A stretch of DNA of 64,000 nucleotides from Bradyrhizobium sp. 132 (GCF_023074185.1 NZ_JADPKY010000094.1:365836-429835), one strand, 5' to 3'. Shown: positions 41,412 through 50,133, numbered from the stretch's first letter. Notes: a model not told the origin generated them from the letters alone. Program-made: numbers and translations.

Positions 41412-41611
41412 GGACGCGGCCGAAGGCCCGTCAAGTTTGGGGTGGGTGATAGGGCGGTCCGCTGGGCATAGCGGGCCGCCTTTGTCATTTGTGTTAGTTC
41501 GGCCGATGTGATCGGCACCTGGCGGAACGGGACTTGCGGCGAAATCGTTGTCAACCATCCGCGGAACAGCAGGAGCGATGCACCGCGGTTTCGTCAAACG
41601 GGAGAGCGCCC

Positions 41612-41797
41612 ATGATGACCGAGGTCCAGGTCCATACCGTCGCGCGCCAGATGCTGGAACAGCATGGTTTCGCGGCGATTGCGAAGGCCGCCGAGCAGGC
41701 CCAGGCTTGCGAGGGCCGCGGCGAGGCCGATGACGCCAAAGAGTGGCGTCACATCGCCGACGCGATGAAGATCATGCGCGGTCCGCACCAGAGCTGA
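41612..41797 (+). CDS. Small conserved soluble protein
   Basis: 61 residues (MMTEVQVHTVARQMLEQHG, then AAIAKAAEQAQACEGRGEADD and EWRHIADAMKIMRGPHQ). Mostly two amphipathic helices with one Cys. GGGAGAGCGCC precedes the ATG pair. Proteins of this kind are seen in many rhizobia; no function is known to me. It stands alone after minE, facing the next gene. Confidence 0.65.
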   Translation: MMTEVQVHTVARQMLEQHGFAAIAKAAEQAQACEGRGEADDAKEWRHIADAMKIMRGPHQS

Positions 41798-41810
41798 CAC
41801 TCCCGCGCGC

Positions 41811-42056
41811 TCATCGCTCGCCGCGGTCGGCGCCCTGCGGCGTGCGATTCTGGGTCTGCGGCTGGCTGCGCTCGCCTGTCTCCTTGCAGGGCAGCGGTTC
41901 CCATGAGCCGTCTGGCGCCTGCTGATAGGCGCTGCAGGATGGGGACGCGGACTTGTCCTCGCCCTTCTGGGCGTCGGAGTTCTTCGCCAGCACCGGCGCA
42001 GTGAGCACCGTAGCGAGGACAAACGCTCCGGCGAAAGCGACATGCATGTTCCGCAT
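41811..42056 (-). CDS. Small secreted protein with one Cys pair
   Basis: 81 residues from the ATG at 42056, with AGGAGACCCCTC upstream. Sec signal (MRNMHVAFAGAFVLATVLTAPVLA), then a hydrophilic tail KNSDAQKGEDKSASPSCSAYQQAPDGSWEPLPC. The CSAYQQAPDGSWEPLPC core with two Cys suggests a small disulphide loop. Similar short periplasmic proteins are common in Bradyrhizobium; unknown role. Confidence 0.7.
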   Translation of the reverse strand: MRNMHVAFAGAFVLATVLTAPVLAKNSDAQKGEDKSASPSCSAYQQAPDGSWEPLPCKETGERSQPQTQNRTPQGADRGER

Positions 42057-42172
42057 GAGGGGTCTCCTGTTCGAGGTCGAAGGGATCCTGCATGCTGGCA
42101 AGAATTGTGACAATTATTAGCCGCGACAGCGCCTTCGCCGTCGCGTGCTTAACGCCGTGAGAAACCGCCTTG

Positions 42173-42562
42173 CTAGCCGCCCTTGCTGCGGATCAGGCCG
42201 GCGAGGTTGGTCTTTTGGGCTTCGCACCAGCTGGGCATGCCAAGACGGCGCTGGTTGAGATCGGTCGCCTGGGTGGCCACCGCGACCTCGGCCATCAAAT
42301 CGTCGTCCTGCTTCTCGCCCATCTTGCCACCGGTGTGCATCCAGGCGATCGCCTTGCGCACCTTCTCGGTGGTGCCGTCGGGCAACTGCATCTGCTCCGC
42401 CTTCTGCACCAGATCCTGGTAGACGACATCCGTGCCCGGACATTCGACCTTGGCGGCGAAGGCCTGCAAGACCAACGTCACATAGGTCGAACGCGGATGG
42501 TCGGCCGCTTGAGCCGGCGCCGCCAGCAGCAACAGGGCCGTCATCAGAAAACCAGTGCGCAT
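42173..42562 (-). CDS. Secreted protein, unknown function
   Basis: 129 residues with a Sec signal (MRTGFLMTALLLLAAPAQAAD). The mature part is helical with one early Cys (AAKVECPGTDVVYQDLVQKAEQMQLPDGTTEKVRKAIAWM) and one late Cys (LGMPSWCEAQKTNLAGL), probably bonded. The ribosome binding site GGGGAGG precedes the ATG. No recognised family. Confidence 0.75.
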   Translation of the reverse strand: MRTGFLMTALLLLAAPAQAADHPRSTYVTLVLQAFAAKVECPGTDVVYQDLVQKAEQMQLPDGTTEKVRKAIAWMHTGGKMGEKQDDDLMAEVAVATQATDLNQRRLGMPSWCEAQKTNLAGLIRSKGG

Positions 42563-42653
42563 CCTTGGTACCTCCCCGCATTTTTGGGAAGGCTAGCGGC
42601 TGGAGCGCCGCTCCGCAATGGGATAGCGCGCGGCCGCGAGGCCGGCCGGCGAG

Positions 42654-42884
42654 CTAGCGTTGCCAGGCCGGCACGGGATCGAGCGGTGTGCGGTAGACCT
42701 CGTTGTGATCGCGGTCGGTGACGCGCACAGCGCAACCCTTGCGTTGCAACTCCGGCTTCACCTGCGAAAGTTCGGTGGCCAGTTGGTCGGCGCGGTCGGA
42801 AGCACCCTCGATGTCTTCGAGGATGATTCCGCCCTGGTTCTTGAACTCTTCACCAACCACGAGATCGAAGGAATAGTAAGGCAT
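42654..42884 (-). CDS. DUF6894 small protein
   Basis: 76 residues (MPYYSFDLVVGEEFKNQGGI, then EDIEGASDRADQLATELSQ and CAVRVTDRDHNEVYRTPLDP). The pattern 'MPxYxFD...D..G...l.d...A...A..l......' with a late VxVxDxxGxxVxxxPL strand fits DUF6894, a widespread rhizobial family of unknown function. It is monocistronic. Confidence 0.8.
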   Translation of the reverse strand: MPYYSFDLVVGEEFKNQGGIILEDIEGASDRADQLATELSQVKPELQRKGCAVRVTDRDHNEVYRTPLDPVPAWQR

Positions 42885-43263
42885 TCGAATTCCCCGGTAT
42901 GACGAATTGAGCTTCGGGTGGACGTTTCAACACGTGACCGATGGTACCACTGAGTCGATGTTTATCGCATGAACGGCGCGCGCAATCTCTGTGCTTATGG
43001 CGCAGAAATGATGTGCAACATTCAAGTGCGTTAAGATTTTATTAAATATGTCGGCGCGATCATGAGGCATGGAATTGCAGCAGAACCGGGCTCCGGGAAC
43101 CGGCAGCCGCAAGAGAAGGCCGCCGGCATAGATCCCGACGGCCTTTTCTCTTGATGCGAAACGCGCGAAGCGTCGCTTCCCGTAGTTGCCCGGACTCAAC
43201 GCATCATATCGACTCGGACAGCGTCCTTAGTCGCAACCCTCTGCATCGTCGCGTGACGATCGT
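42885..43263. other. Intergenic region with one hairpin, no gene seen
   Basis: The region between the DUF6894 gene and the end of the next minus-strand gene holds an AT-rich stretch (TTTTATTAAATATG near 43034) and an imperfect hairpin, AAGGCCG/CGGCCTT at 43116-43145, extended by AAGAGAA/TTCTCTT. The hairpin is placed to end transcripts coming from 43264. No credible open frame. Confidence 0.55.
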
Positions 43264-44274
43264 TCAGCGCAGCGGCATTGGCGGACGCACGACAGGTCCA
43301 TCGTCGTCGGCAACGGCTTGCGTCGTTATGGGCGCAGCTGGCGGTGGGACCGCGGCCGCCTGCGAAGGCGGCGGTGCGAGCGGCGCAGGCGAATAAGCTG
43401 GCATGTAAGTCTGCGACACGGCCGGCTTCGGCTTGCGAACCGGCGGCGCCGGAGGCCGCGCGGACACGCGCGCGCGCGGATCGACGGGCGGCCTTGCATC
43501 GGCCACCGGCTTTGGCGCGGGCGGCTTCGCCATCTCGCGCGCCATCTGCTCCTGTCCGGCCTTCAACTCGGCGATGTTGACCTTGAGCTGCTCGATCTGC
43601 TGCGCCATCGCGGCGAGATCGCGCGTCATCGATTGCACCGATTGTACAGGATCGGACTGTGTTGCCGTGGGCACGGCTGCTGCAACCTGAGTTGGAGGCG
43701 GCGCCACGGATTGATCGGTCGCTTGATCCGCTGCGGCTTGATCCGTTGCGGCCTGCTCCGCAGGTGGCGCGGCCTGCGCGGCGGCGACCGGTGCCGTCTG
43801 CGACGTCGAAGGCAGCAGCGACGCCAATGCCGGCGTCCATTCGGCCAGCAACTGTCTTGCGGTGTCGCCATGATTCTCCCAGGCGACAGTGGCGGCCGCG
43901 CTGCCGCCCGCAAACAGCAACGTGACGAAGGCGCCGCGCAACCATTTGCCGGCGGAGGATCGCTTCTGCCGGCCGCGACCATCACTGGCCGCGATGCGCA
44001 CGGCGGTGTCGACCGAAGGCACCGCCGCCTGCGGCTCCGCGACAGGACTGAACCTCGGCTCCGGACCAACTTTGGACTTTGGCGTGAACGCCGGATCTAT
44101 TTTGGGCTCCGGACGGGTCGTGATCTCAGGCGCGAATGTGGGCGCAACGCCGATGGCGCGAGAGGCCAGCACCATCTCGGGCGAAATCTGCACGGCGTCG
44201 TGCGGGTCATTGTTCGTGACTGTATCCTTCACGATCTCATCGACGATTTGCCGAGAGTTCAGCGTCGCGAGCAT
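43264..44274 (-). CDS. Single-pass membrane protein with Pro/Ala-rich and coiled-coil segments
   Basis: 336 residues from the ATG at 44274 (ribosome binding site AAAAGGAG 5 bp upstream; the frame stays open to 44472). Residues 1-110 are cytoplasmic (MLATLNSRQIVDEIVKD), with a Pro-rich stretch. A basic patch and membrane segment (KWLRGAFVTLLFAGGSAAATVAW) follow near 115-137. Then come an Ala/Gln/Thr-rich region, a coiled coil (SMTRDLAAMAQQIEQLKVNIAELKAGQEQMAREM) and a Pro-rich tail. No enzyme motif. The layout matches the protein at 61127-62098. Role unknown, possibly a scaffold. Confidence 0.75.
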   Translation of the reverse strand: MLATLNSRQIVDEIVKDTVTNNDPHDAVQISPEMVLASRAIGVAPTFAPEITTRPEPKIDPAFTPKSKVGPEPRFSPVAEPQAAVPSVDTAVRIAASDGRGRQKRSSAGKWLRGAFVTLLFAGGSAAATVAWENHGDTARQLLAEWTPALASLLPSTSQTAPVAAAQAAPPAEQAATDQAAADQATDQSVAPPPTQVAAAVPTATQSDPVQSVQSMTRDLAAMAQQIEQLKVNIAELKAGQEQMAREMAKPPAPKPVADARPPVDPRARVSARPPAPPVRKPKPAVSQTYMPAYSPAPLAPPPSQAAAVPPPAAPITTQAVADDDGPVVRPPMPLR

Positions 44275-44557
44275 CGCAGCTCCTTTTGATGCCTTCGTCG
44301 TCCGCATTGGCGCGAGCCGATCGGTTGAGTTGAGCCCATCCAAATCTGACGAGCCAAGCACGATGCGCACGAGTCCAGCCGGATTTGACCAAAGCAAGGC
44401 GAGGGGATGGAGACTGTGCGACGCTCTTCCACCGTTTGTGGTGATGGAACCCGCTCGGTCAAACACGCGCACGTGTTCCGCAGTGCCTTGTTTTCAGCAC
44501 GATTTGGGCAGCATCTGGTACCGCTGGGGGTGCTGCTATCGCTATCGGGGGCCAGCG

Positions 44558-45211
44558 GTGCCAAAATCTTTATTCGTTCTATTCGTCGTTGCCATGCTTC
44601 CGCTTGGCGGTTGCATGCAGGCGACACTTTCGCCATCAACGGATGCGAGCATGACGCCGCGCGACCGGCAGTTGCTGGCGCATGCGCCTTACGCGCAGGC
44701 GAACGTGCCCGAGCAATATCTCCGGCATATCGTCGATTATCCACGCAAGGAGCAGCCAGGTACGATCCTGGTCGATACCAATGCGCGCTACCTCTATTTC
44801 GTGCTGCCCGACGGCAAGGCGATGCGTTATGGCGTCGCGGTCGGCGAGGAAGCCATGGCGTTCTCCGGCGTGGCGCGGGTCGGCCGGTTGGCGGAATGGC
44901 CGGACTGGGTTCCGACAGCGGACATCCAGGCGCGGCTCGGACCCTATCCAGCGCGCGTCACCGGCGGTCCCGCCAATCCGCTGGGCGCACGGGGCATCTA
45001 TCTCTATTCCGGCAACAAGGACACGCTCTACCGCATCCACGGCACCAACCAGCCGGAATATATCGGGCAGGCGATCTCGTCCGGATGCATCCGGATGCGC
45101 AACGAGGACGTGATCGATCTCTATGACCGGGTGAAGCTCAATTCAACGGTCGTGGTGTTACCGCCCGGACAGAGCGCGCAAGTCGAGGCGAGGCCCAGCT
45201 GGCGCGGGTGA
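44558..45211 (+). CDS. L,D-transpeptidase (YkuD) lipoprotein
   Basis: 217 residues from the GTG at 44558 (GGGG upstream). The frame is open much further but only this start leads into a lipoprotein signal: FVLFVVAMLPLGGC, lipobox LGGC. The YkuD domain follows: GTILVDTNARYLYFVLPDGKAMRYGVAVGEEAM, then the catalytic motif HGTNQPEYIGQAISSGCIRM, with His and Cys intact. It cross-links peptidoglycan stems (3-3) or attaches them to outer-membrane proteins. ErfK/YbiS/YcfS type. Confidence 0.9.
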   Translation: MPKSLFVLFVVAMLPLGGCMQATLSPSTDASMTPRDRQLLAHAPYAQANVPEQYLRHIVDYPRKEQPGTILVDTNARYLYFVLPDGKAMRYGVAVGEEAMAFSGVARVGRLAEWPDWVPTADIQARLGPYPARVTGGPANPLGARGIYLYSGNKDTLYRIHGTNQPEYIGQAISSGCIRMRNEDVIDLYDRVKLNSTVVVLPPGQSAQVEARPSWRG

Positions 45212-45218
45212 GGTCGCC

Positions 45219-45650
45219 CTACTCCGCGGGCTGGGCAACGCGCCATTGCAGTGTCGTGGCATTGCCGTTGGTATCGCCCGGCGCCTTGTCGGCGGGCGAG
45301 GTGTAGAGCGGGCGATAGCGGTAGGCCCACATCTTGCTGCCGTCGTCGCGATTGATCACGGTGAAGTCGCCAACGGCCCTGGCGTCGGCCGTTGCGGCTA
45401 GCGGGATCCAGCTCTCGATGCACTTGCTGTTGCAGTTCGACGTCTTCCCGGTGGTGTCGCGTTCGTAATAATAGAGCGTCATTCCCCTGAGATCGACGAG
45501 CTTGGGACCCTTTTTGGTCAGGACGACTTTGGCTGGCGCGACCGCAGCCTCGACCTTCGGCGGGGCAGGGTCACCACCGCCATGGCCGTTTGCGAGTGCA
45601 GGGGCGGTCGAGAGCGCGACGGCCGCCGCGACAATGATGAACCTGGGCAT
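45219..45650 (-). CDS. Secreted COG4315-type protein
   Basis: 143 residues with a Sec signal (MPRFIIVAAAVALSTAPALA). The mature part carries the 'secreted repeat' pattern: GPKLVDLRGMTLYYYERDTTGKTSNCNSKCIESWIPL, FTVINRDDGSKMWAYRYRPLYTSPADKAPGDTNG. The CNSKC motif and the Y-ERD core are diagnostic. Function is unknown; some homologues are outer-membrane lipoproteins. It converges with the transpeptidase gene with 7 bp between stops. Confidence 0.9.
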   Translation of the reverse strand: MPRFIIVAAAVALSTAPALANGHGGGDPAPPKVEAAVAPAKVVLTKKGPKLVDLRGMTLYYYERDTTGKTSNCNSKCIESWIPLAATADARAVGDFTVINRDDGSKMWAYRYRPLYTSPADKAPGDTNGNATTLQWRVAQPAE

Positions 45651-45771
45651 CCAAAACTCCCGAACGGCAAAGTTAATCGCGCCTTAAGCGCAGAACGGTG
45701 CCGACAGTAGCAGCCGAACGTTAGTTCCAGGTTTCGCGGGTCTGCGACAAATACGGGCAAAAATACGAGGC

Positions 45772-46236
45772 CTAGGCCTGCACCTCGCGCAACGGGGCGC
45801 GGCTGAGCTCGTTGCCGGCGGCGATGACCTTGTGCAACAGCCGCATCAGCTCCTCACCTTCCTTCGCGCTGAGCCCGCGCAGCATGATGCGTTGCGCGGA
45901 TTCGACGGCCGGCGTGATCTTGCGCAGGGTGCGGCGGCCTTCGTCGGTGATCTCGAGCTCGCGGGCACGGCGGTCGCGGCTCGAGGCCCGGCGCTCCGCG
46001 AGCCCCTTCAGCACGAGGCGGTCGATTACGCCGGTGATGGTGGTGCGGTCGTAGGCGATCAGGCCTGCCAGCGTTACCTGGTCGAGCCCCGGATTGGCCT
46101 TGATGGTCGCGAGCGCTGCGTATTGCACTGGCGTGAGGTCGAAGCCGGCATCCCCGACCTCGGCCAGAAACACCGCCACCGCGATCTGCTGGAACCGGCG
46201 CGCCAGATGTCCGGGCATGTCGCTGTTGTCTTTCAC
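45772..46236 (-). CDS. MarR-family regulator
   Basis: 154 residues. Winged helix: FDLTPVQYAALATIKANPGLDQVTLAGLIAYDRTTITGVIDRLVLKGLAERRASSRDRRARELEITDEG, with the wing at SSRDRRAR. It diverges from a 3-hydroxybenzoate hydroxylase gene over 103 bp that hold a long palindrome on a promoter, the usual plan of MarR control of aromatic catabolism (for example MobR over mobA). Likely a repressor relieved by a hydroxybenzoate. Confidence 0.93.
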   Translation of the reverse strand: MKDNSDMPGHLARRFQQIAVAVFLAEVGDAGFDLTPVQYAALATIKANPGLDQVTLAGLIAYDRTTITGVIDRLVLKGLAERRASSRDRRARELEITDEGRRTLRKITPAVESAQRIMLRGLSAKEGEELMRLLHKVIAAGNELSRAPLREVQA

Positions 46237-46271
46237 CGGATTCTCCGTTGGGGCAGGGACGGTTGGGGTCG

Positions 46272-46300
46272 TTGACAGGTATACTGATAGTCAGCATACT
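46272..46300 (+). promoter_or_regulatory. Promoter with overlapping MarR-type palindrome
   Basis: TTGACA (46272-46277) and CATACT (46295-46300) are 17 bp apart, a good promoter towards the hydroxylase gene. The palindrome GTATACTGA (46279-46287), TAG, TCAGCATAC (46291-46299) fills the spacer and the -10 box, with a single mismatch between arms. MarR bound here would exclude RNA polymerase. Confidence 0.75.
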
Positions 46301-46339
46301 GAGCAATATCCAAACAGAACGTTTCGCGGAGAGGTGCTC

Positions 46340-48262
46340 ATGCAATTCCATCTCAATGGATTTCAACCGGGCGACCCTGAAATCGCCGATCCCGCAGAAC
46401 GCATTCAGGCTTCCTGCGCAGCGGGGGCCGTGCCTGACGAAGTGGATGTCCTCATCGTCGGCTGTGGCCCTGCGGGCCTGACGCTCGCCGCCCAGCTTGC
46501 GCAATTCCCTGACATCAAGACCTGCATCGTCGAGCAGAAGCCGGGGCGCCTGCTGGTCGGGCAGGCCGACGGCATCGCCTGCCGCACCATGGAGATGTTC
46601 CACGCCTTCGGCTTCAGCGAGCGCGTTCTGAAGGAAGCTTGCTGGGTCAACGAGACGACGTTCTGGAAGCCGGACGAACGGATTCCGGAAAACATCGTCC
46701 GCAGCGGCCGGGTGCAGGACGTCGAAGACGGGCTGTCGGAATTCCCGCACGTCATCCTCAACCAGGCGCGGATCCATGACGGCTTTCTTGACGTCATGCG
46801 CAAAGCGCCGGCCAAGCTCGAGCCGCATTACAGCCGACGCCTGCTCGATCTCGAGGTCAATCCGGCCGCGGGTCCCGCCGACCATGCCGTGACCGTGCGG
46901 CTCGAACGGGTCGATGCGGGGAACGAGGGCAAGGTCGAGACGATCAAGGCGCGCTACGTCGTCGGCTGTGACGGCGCGCGCAGCACGGCGCGCAAATCGA
47001 TCGGCCGCGAGCTGCACGGCGATTCCGCCAATCATGCCTGGGGCGTGATGGACGTGCTGGCGGTGACCGATTTTCCGGACATCCGCTTCAAAGCCCTGAT
47101 CCAGTCGTCGAAGGACGGCAGCCTGCTGATCATCCCGCGCGAAGGCGGCTACATGGTCCGCCTCTATGTCGAGCTCGCCAAGCTCGACATCGGCGAGCGC
47201 GTCGCCAATCGCAACATCACTGCCGAGGACGTGATCGCCAAGGCGCAGCGGATATTGAAGCCGCATACGCTCGAGGTGAAGGAGATCGCGTGGTGGTCGG
47301 TCTACGAGATCGGCCAGCGCCTGACCGACAAGTTCGACGACGTGCCGGAGGCCGAGATCAACTCGCGTCTGCCGCGGATCTTCATCGCCGGCGATGCCTG
47401 CCATACCCACAGCCCGAAAGCGGGGCAGGGCATGAACGTCTCGATGCAGGATGCCTTCAATCTCGGCTGGAAGCTCGCCGCCGTTTTGCGGAAGCAGTCT
47501 GCGCCAAGCCTGCTGCATTCCTATTCGGCCGAGCGCCAGGCGGTTGCGAAAGAGCTGATCGATTTCGACCGCGAATGGGCGGGCATTCTTGCGTCCGCCG
47601 CCAGGACCGGCGGCGCCGATGCCGCCAGGACGCAGGCCTATTTTGTGAAGCATGGCCGCTACACCGCGGGCACCGCGACGCATTACCGGCCGTCGGTTCT
47701 GACCGGAGCGACATCCCACCAGCATCTCGCGCAAGGCCTTGTCATCGGCACGCGCTTCCATTCCGCGCCGGTGATCCGGCTTGCGGACGCCAAGCCGGTC
47801 CATCTCGGTCACGCTGCGCAGGCGGATGGCCGCTTCCGCATCTACGCGTTTTCGCCTGCGGAAGATCCGGCGGCCGAGGGCTCGGCCATTCGCGCCTTGT
47901 GCAATTTCCTCTCCGAGGCGCGGGAGTCACCGGTCAGGCGCCATACGCCTGTCGGCGCCGACATCGACAGCGTGATGGACCTGCGGGCGGTGTTCCAGCA
48001 GGATCATCGCGAGCTCGCCATCGAGGCGATGCCCGCACTGCTGCTCCCGCGCAAAGGCCGCTACAGCTTGATCGACTACGAGAAGATGTTCTGTCCGGAT
48101 CTCAAGAATGGTCAAGACGTTTTCACCATGCGCGGCATCGATCGCAAGGCCGGCTGCATGGTCGTGGTGCGGCCGGATCAATACGTCGCGACCGTGCTGC
48201 CGCTCGAGGATTTTGCGGCGCTTGCTGCGTACTTCGACGTCTTCATGCTGCAAGTGAATTGA
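46340..48262 (+). CDS. mobA: FAD-dependent aromatic hydroxylase, probably 3-hydroxybenzoate 4-monooxygenase
   Basis: 640 residues from the ATG at 46340 with GGAGAGGTGCTC upstream; the length agrees with MobA of Comamonas. FAD-binding GxGxxG in VLIVGCGPAGLTLAAQL near residue 40, the DG motif VGCDGARSTARKSIG near 213, and IFIAGDACHTHSPKAGQGMNVSMQDAFNLGWKLA near 350. The C-terminal thioredoxin-like domain (from about 440) is that of phenol 2-monooxygenase/MobA. It uses NADPH and O2 to make protocatechuate. Substrate assignment is by similarity and the MarR context; phenol hydroxylase remains possible. Confidence 0.88.
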   Translation: MQFHLNGFQPGDPEIADPAERIQASCAAGAVPDEVDVLIVGCGPAGLTLAAQLAQFPDIKTCIVEQKPGRLLVGQADGIACRTMEMFHAFGFSERVLKEACWVNETTFWKPDERIPENIVRSGRVQDVEDGLSEFPHVILNQARIHDGFLDVMRKAPAKLEPHYSRRLLDLEVNPAAGPADHAVTVRLERVDAGNEGKVETIKARYVVGCDGARSTARKSIGRELHGDSANHAWGVMDVLAVTDFPDIRFKALIQSSKDGSLLIIPREGGYMVRLYVELAKLDIGERVANRNITAEDVIAKAQRILKPHTLEVKEIAWWSVYEIGQRLTDKFDDVPEAEINSRLPRIFIAGDACHTHSPKAGQGMNVSMQDAFNLGWKLAAVLRKQSAPSLLHSYSAERQAVAKELIDFDREWAGILASAARTGGADAARTQAYFVKHGRYTAGTATHYRPSVLTGATSHQHLAQGLVIGTRFHSAPVIRLADAKPVHLGHAAQADGRFRIYAFSPAEDPAAEGSAIRALCNFLSEARESPVRRHTPVGADIDSVMDLRAVFQQDHRELAIEAMPALLLPRKGRYSLIDYEKMFCPDLKNGQDVFTMRGIDRKAGCMVVVRPDQYVATVLPLEDFAALAAYFDVFMLQVN

Positions 48263-48417
48263 CGGGCCGCCACGGCGCTTGCGCGGTGTCTCGATGAACG
48301 GCGAATGAATATTGAACCGCGCGCGGTATTCGTCTCGATCTTTCGACGAATGAGACCATCGTACGCGGAACGCCCGTTCTGCTTGCGCGTTCCGACTCGA
48401 ACGAGGAGGACTACGCC

Positions 48418-49386
48418 ATGAGATTCCGAAGTGTGTTGTTAGCCGCATTGCTGCTCGCCCCGACGGCCGCACTGGCCGCACCGGGCATGGTCACCGTCTC
48501 GACTGGCCTGCGCGCCGGGCCGGGTTCGGGCTTTCCCCTGGTCGATCGCATTCCGGAGGGCGCCCGCGTCAACATCCATGGTTGCCTGCGCGGCAACGCT
48601 TGGTGCGACGTGAGCTTCTCGGATGACCGTGGCTGGGTGTCGTCGCAATATCTCGAATATCTCTACCGCAATCACTACGTCTATCTCCCCGACTATGTCG
48701 ACGAGATCGACGTGCCCGTTGTCCCATTCGTGCTGACCTCGTATTGGTCGAGCTATTATCAAGGGCGGCCCTGGTATCGGCGGCATGCCCACTGGAATAG
48801 CTACTGGACCTCGCATCAGCGCGTGGCGACGCGGATGACGATCGATCCGCGCGCGGCTCGCATCGGCCGCGCGGCAACGCGCGATGCGGCGATCGCACTC
48901 GGGCGCAACGGTGCGCATGTTAGGGGTGCGGCTGCGGTCTCCGGTCGTGATGCCGTGACCTCACGGCACGACGCCGCCATCGCCAGGCACGAGACTGCGG
49001 TTACGACGGACCGAAGCCGTGCTGGACGAAGCGAGCGCATCGCGCATGAGCGGACCAATCTGCAGAGCCGCAATCCGCGCGATGCGCAGGCCCGCATCAT
49101 GCACGAGCAGGCTGCGAGCCGCGCGGCCGTGCGTGCGCAGCCGATGGCGCGCCCGCATGAGACGCCGCGTGTATCAGCCGCGCCCGCAAGCCGCCGTGCG
49201 ATGCCGCATGTTGCCCAGCCCAACGTCAGCCACGGCTCGCCGATGAATGCTCATGCCCAAATGCCGGCGCCGCGCGCGGCTGTGCCCGCGATGCCGCATG
49301 GCGGCGGCGGCGCTCCTCACATGAACGCCGCACCGCGCGGCGGTGCGCCGGCCGGCGGTCCTGGTGGCGGCCACCAAAAGCATTAA
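48418..49386 (+). CDS. Exported SH3-domain protein with long disordered tail
   Basis: 322 residues. Sec signal (MRFRSVLLAALLLAPTAALAAP), then a bacterial SH3 domain at 22-85 (VTVSTGLRAGPGSGFPLVDRIPEGARVNIHGCLRGNAWCDVSFSDDRGWVSSQYL). A Tyr-rich stretch (YLYRNHYVYLPDYVDEIDV) and a long Ala/Arg/His/Pro-rich tail follow. The tail looks disordered and basic and may stick to the cell wall or to DNA/LPS. Terminated by a good hairpin. Confidence 0.88.
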   Translation: MRFRSVLLAALLLAPTAALAAPGMVTVSTGLRAGPGSGFPLVDRIPEGARVNIHGCLRGNAWCDVSFSDDRGWVSSQYLEYLYRNHYVYLPDYVDEIDVPVVPFVLTSYWSSYYQGRPWYRRHAHWNSYWTSHQRVATRMTIDPRAARIGRAATRDAAIALGRNGAHVRGAAAVSGRDAVTSRHDAAIARHETAVTTDRSRAGRSERIAHERTNLQSRNPRDAQARIMHEQAASRAAVRAQPMARPHETPRVSAAPASRRAMPHVAQPNVSHGSPMNAHAQMPAPRAAVPAMPHGGGGAPHMNAAPRGGAPAGGPGGGHQKH

Positions 49387-49398
49387 ATCAGCCCAACG

Positions 49399-49424
49399 AA
49401 AGCCCGGCCCTCGCGCCGGGCTTT
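49399..49424 (+). terminator. Terminator of the SH3-domain gene
   Basis: AAAGCCCGGC and GCCGGGCTTT pair perfectly around CCTCGC, followed by CTGC. The T-tract is short, but the stem is strong and located 12 bp after the stop codon. Confidence 0.8.
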
Positions 49425-49558
49425 CTGCTCGGTCCGAACCGGTTCCCGGCGCGTCTAATTTAAGAAAGTTCTTCGCGAGCAGATTTCATCGATCGTAATA
49501 TGTCTACCCAAAGCTGTAAGCATTCCACTCGGGGCAGCGGGGCACGGGAGGATAAACG

Positions 49559-49837
49559 ATGAGACAGAGCCAGGCGGAGACGCGCCGCCAAAATGTCGCG
49601 AAGCGGTCGATGACCAAGGAGGCCAAGCAGCTGTCCGGACTGATTGCCGGACTGCGCCAATCCCTCGACGGGATTCACAAGGAGCGGTCCAGCATCAAAC
49701 TATCCGGCGCCGAGATGGGCCTTCTCGACGAACGCCGAAACAATCTGCTGCTCACCATCGCAGCCCTCGACGACCGCCTTTCGGCGGTACAGGGGCTGAT
49801 CGATCTCGGCCGTCCCCACATCATCCGCGTCCACTGA
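49559..49837 (+). CDS. Small coiled-coil protein
   Basis: 92 residues (MRQSQAETRRQNVAKRSMTK, then EAKQLSGLIAGLRQSLDGIHKE and LLDERRNNLLLTIAALDDRLSA). It is almost all helix with heptad Leu, so a homo-oligomer is likely. GGGAGGATAAACG precedes the ATG. No known family. It is monocistronic and followed by a decayed DUF3551 gene on the other strand. Confidence 0.7.
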   Translation: MRQSQAETRRQNVAKRSMTKEAKQLSGLIAGLRQSLDGIHKERSSIKLSGAEMGLLDERRNNLLLTIAALDDRLSAVQGLIDLGRPHIIRVH

Positions 49838-49856
49838 TCGAAGCGCAGACCTGATG

Positions 49857-50133
49857 CTATCGGATTCGTCGCGGCGGCGACGGAACCGGGCTCAGCTGCC
49901 GGCTCTGCGCGGCATAAGGATTGGCGTAGCACTGGGCGGATTGCCCGGAAGCGGTCGCGGCGCACTGCGCGACGTCGCAAAACTGCAATCGATGCTGCGG
50001 CCGTCGATGGTGTAGATCTCGATGCAGACGGAATGGCGCGGATCGTAGGTCTGCGCGGCTGTCGGCGCCACGCCGGGCAAGCCCGCTCCAAGCAAGCCCG
50101 CGGCAAGCAGATAGTGTTCCTGATATGGCGCAC
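49857..50133 (-). pseudogene. Decayed DUF3551 secreted-protein gene (two frameshifts)
   Basis: A GTG at 50133 with GGGAGG upstream begins VRHIRNTI, but the signal peptide LLAAGLLGAGLPGVAPTAAQ and the mature YDPRHSVCIEIYTIDGRSIDCSFATS continue in a second frame, and AQCAATASGQSAQCYANPYAA in a third. Joined, they give a normal DUF3551 protein (CxF-T-xQC-xATxSG-xxC-NPY). Adding one base near 50110 and one near 49970 restores it. No single start gives the whole protein. Either decay or sequence error; two separate shifts favour decay. Confidence 0.7.

Noticed and set aside
45854..47812. Minus-strand open frame of about 652 residues over marR and mobA
   Set aside because: It crosses two well-identified genes and the promoter between them.
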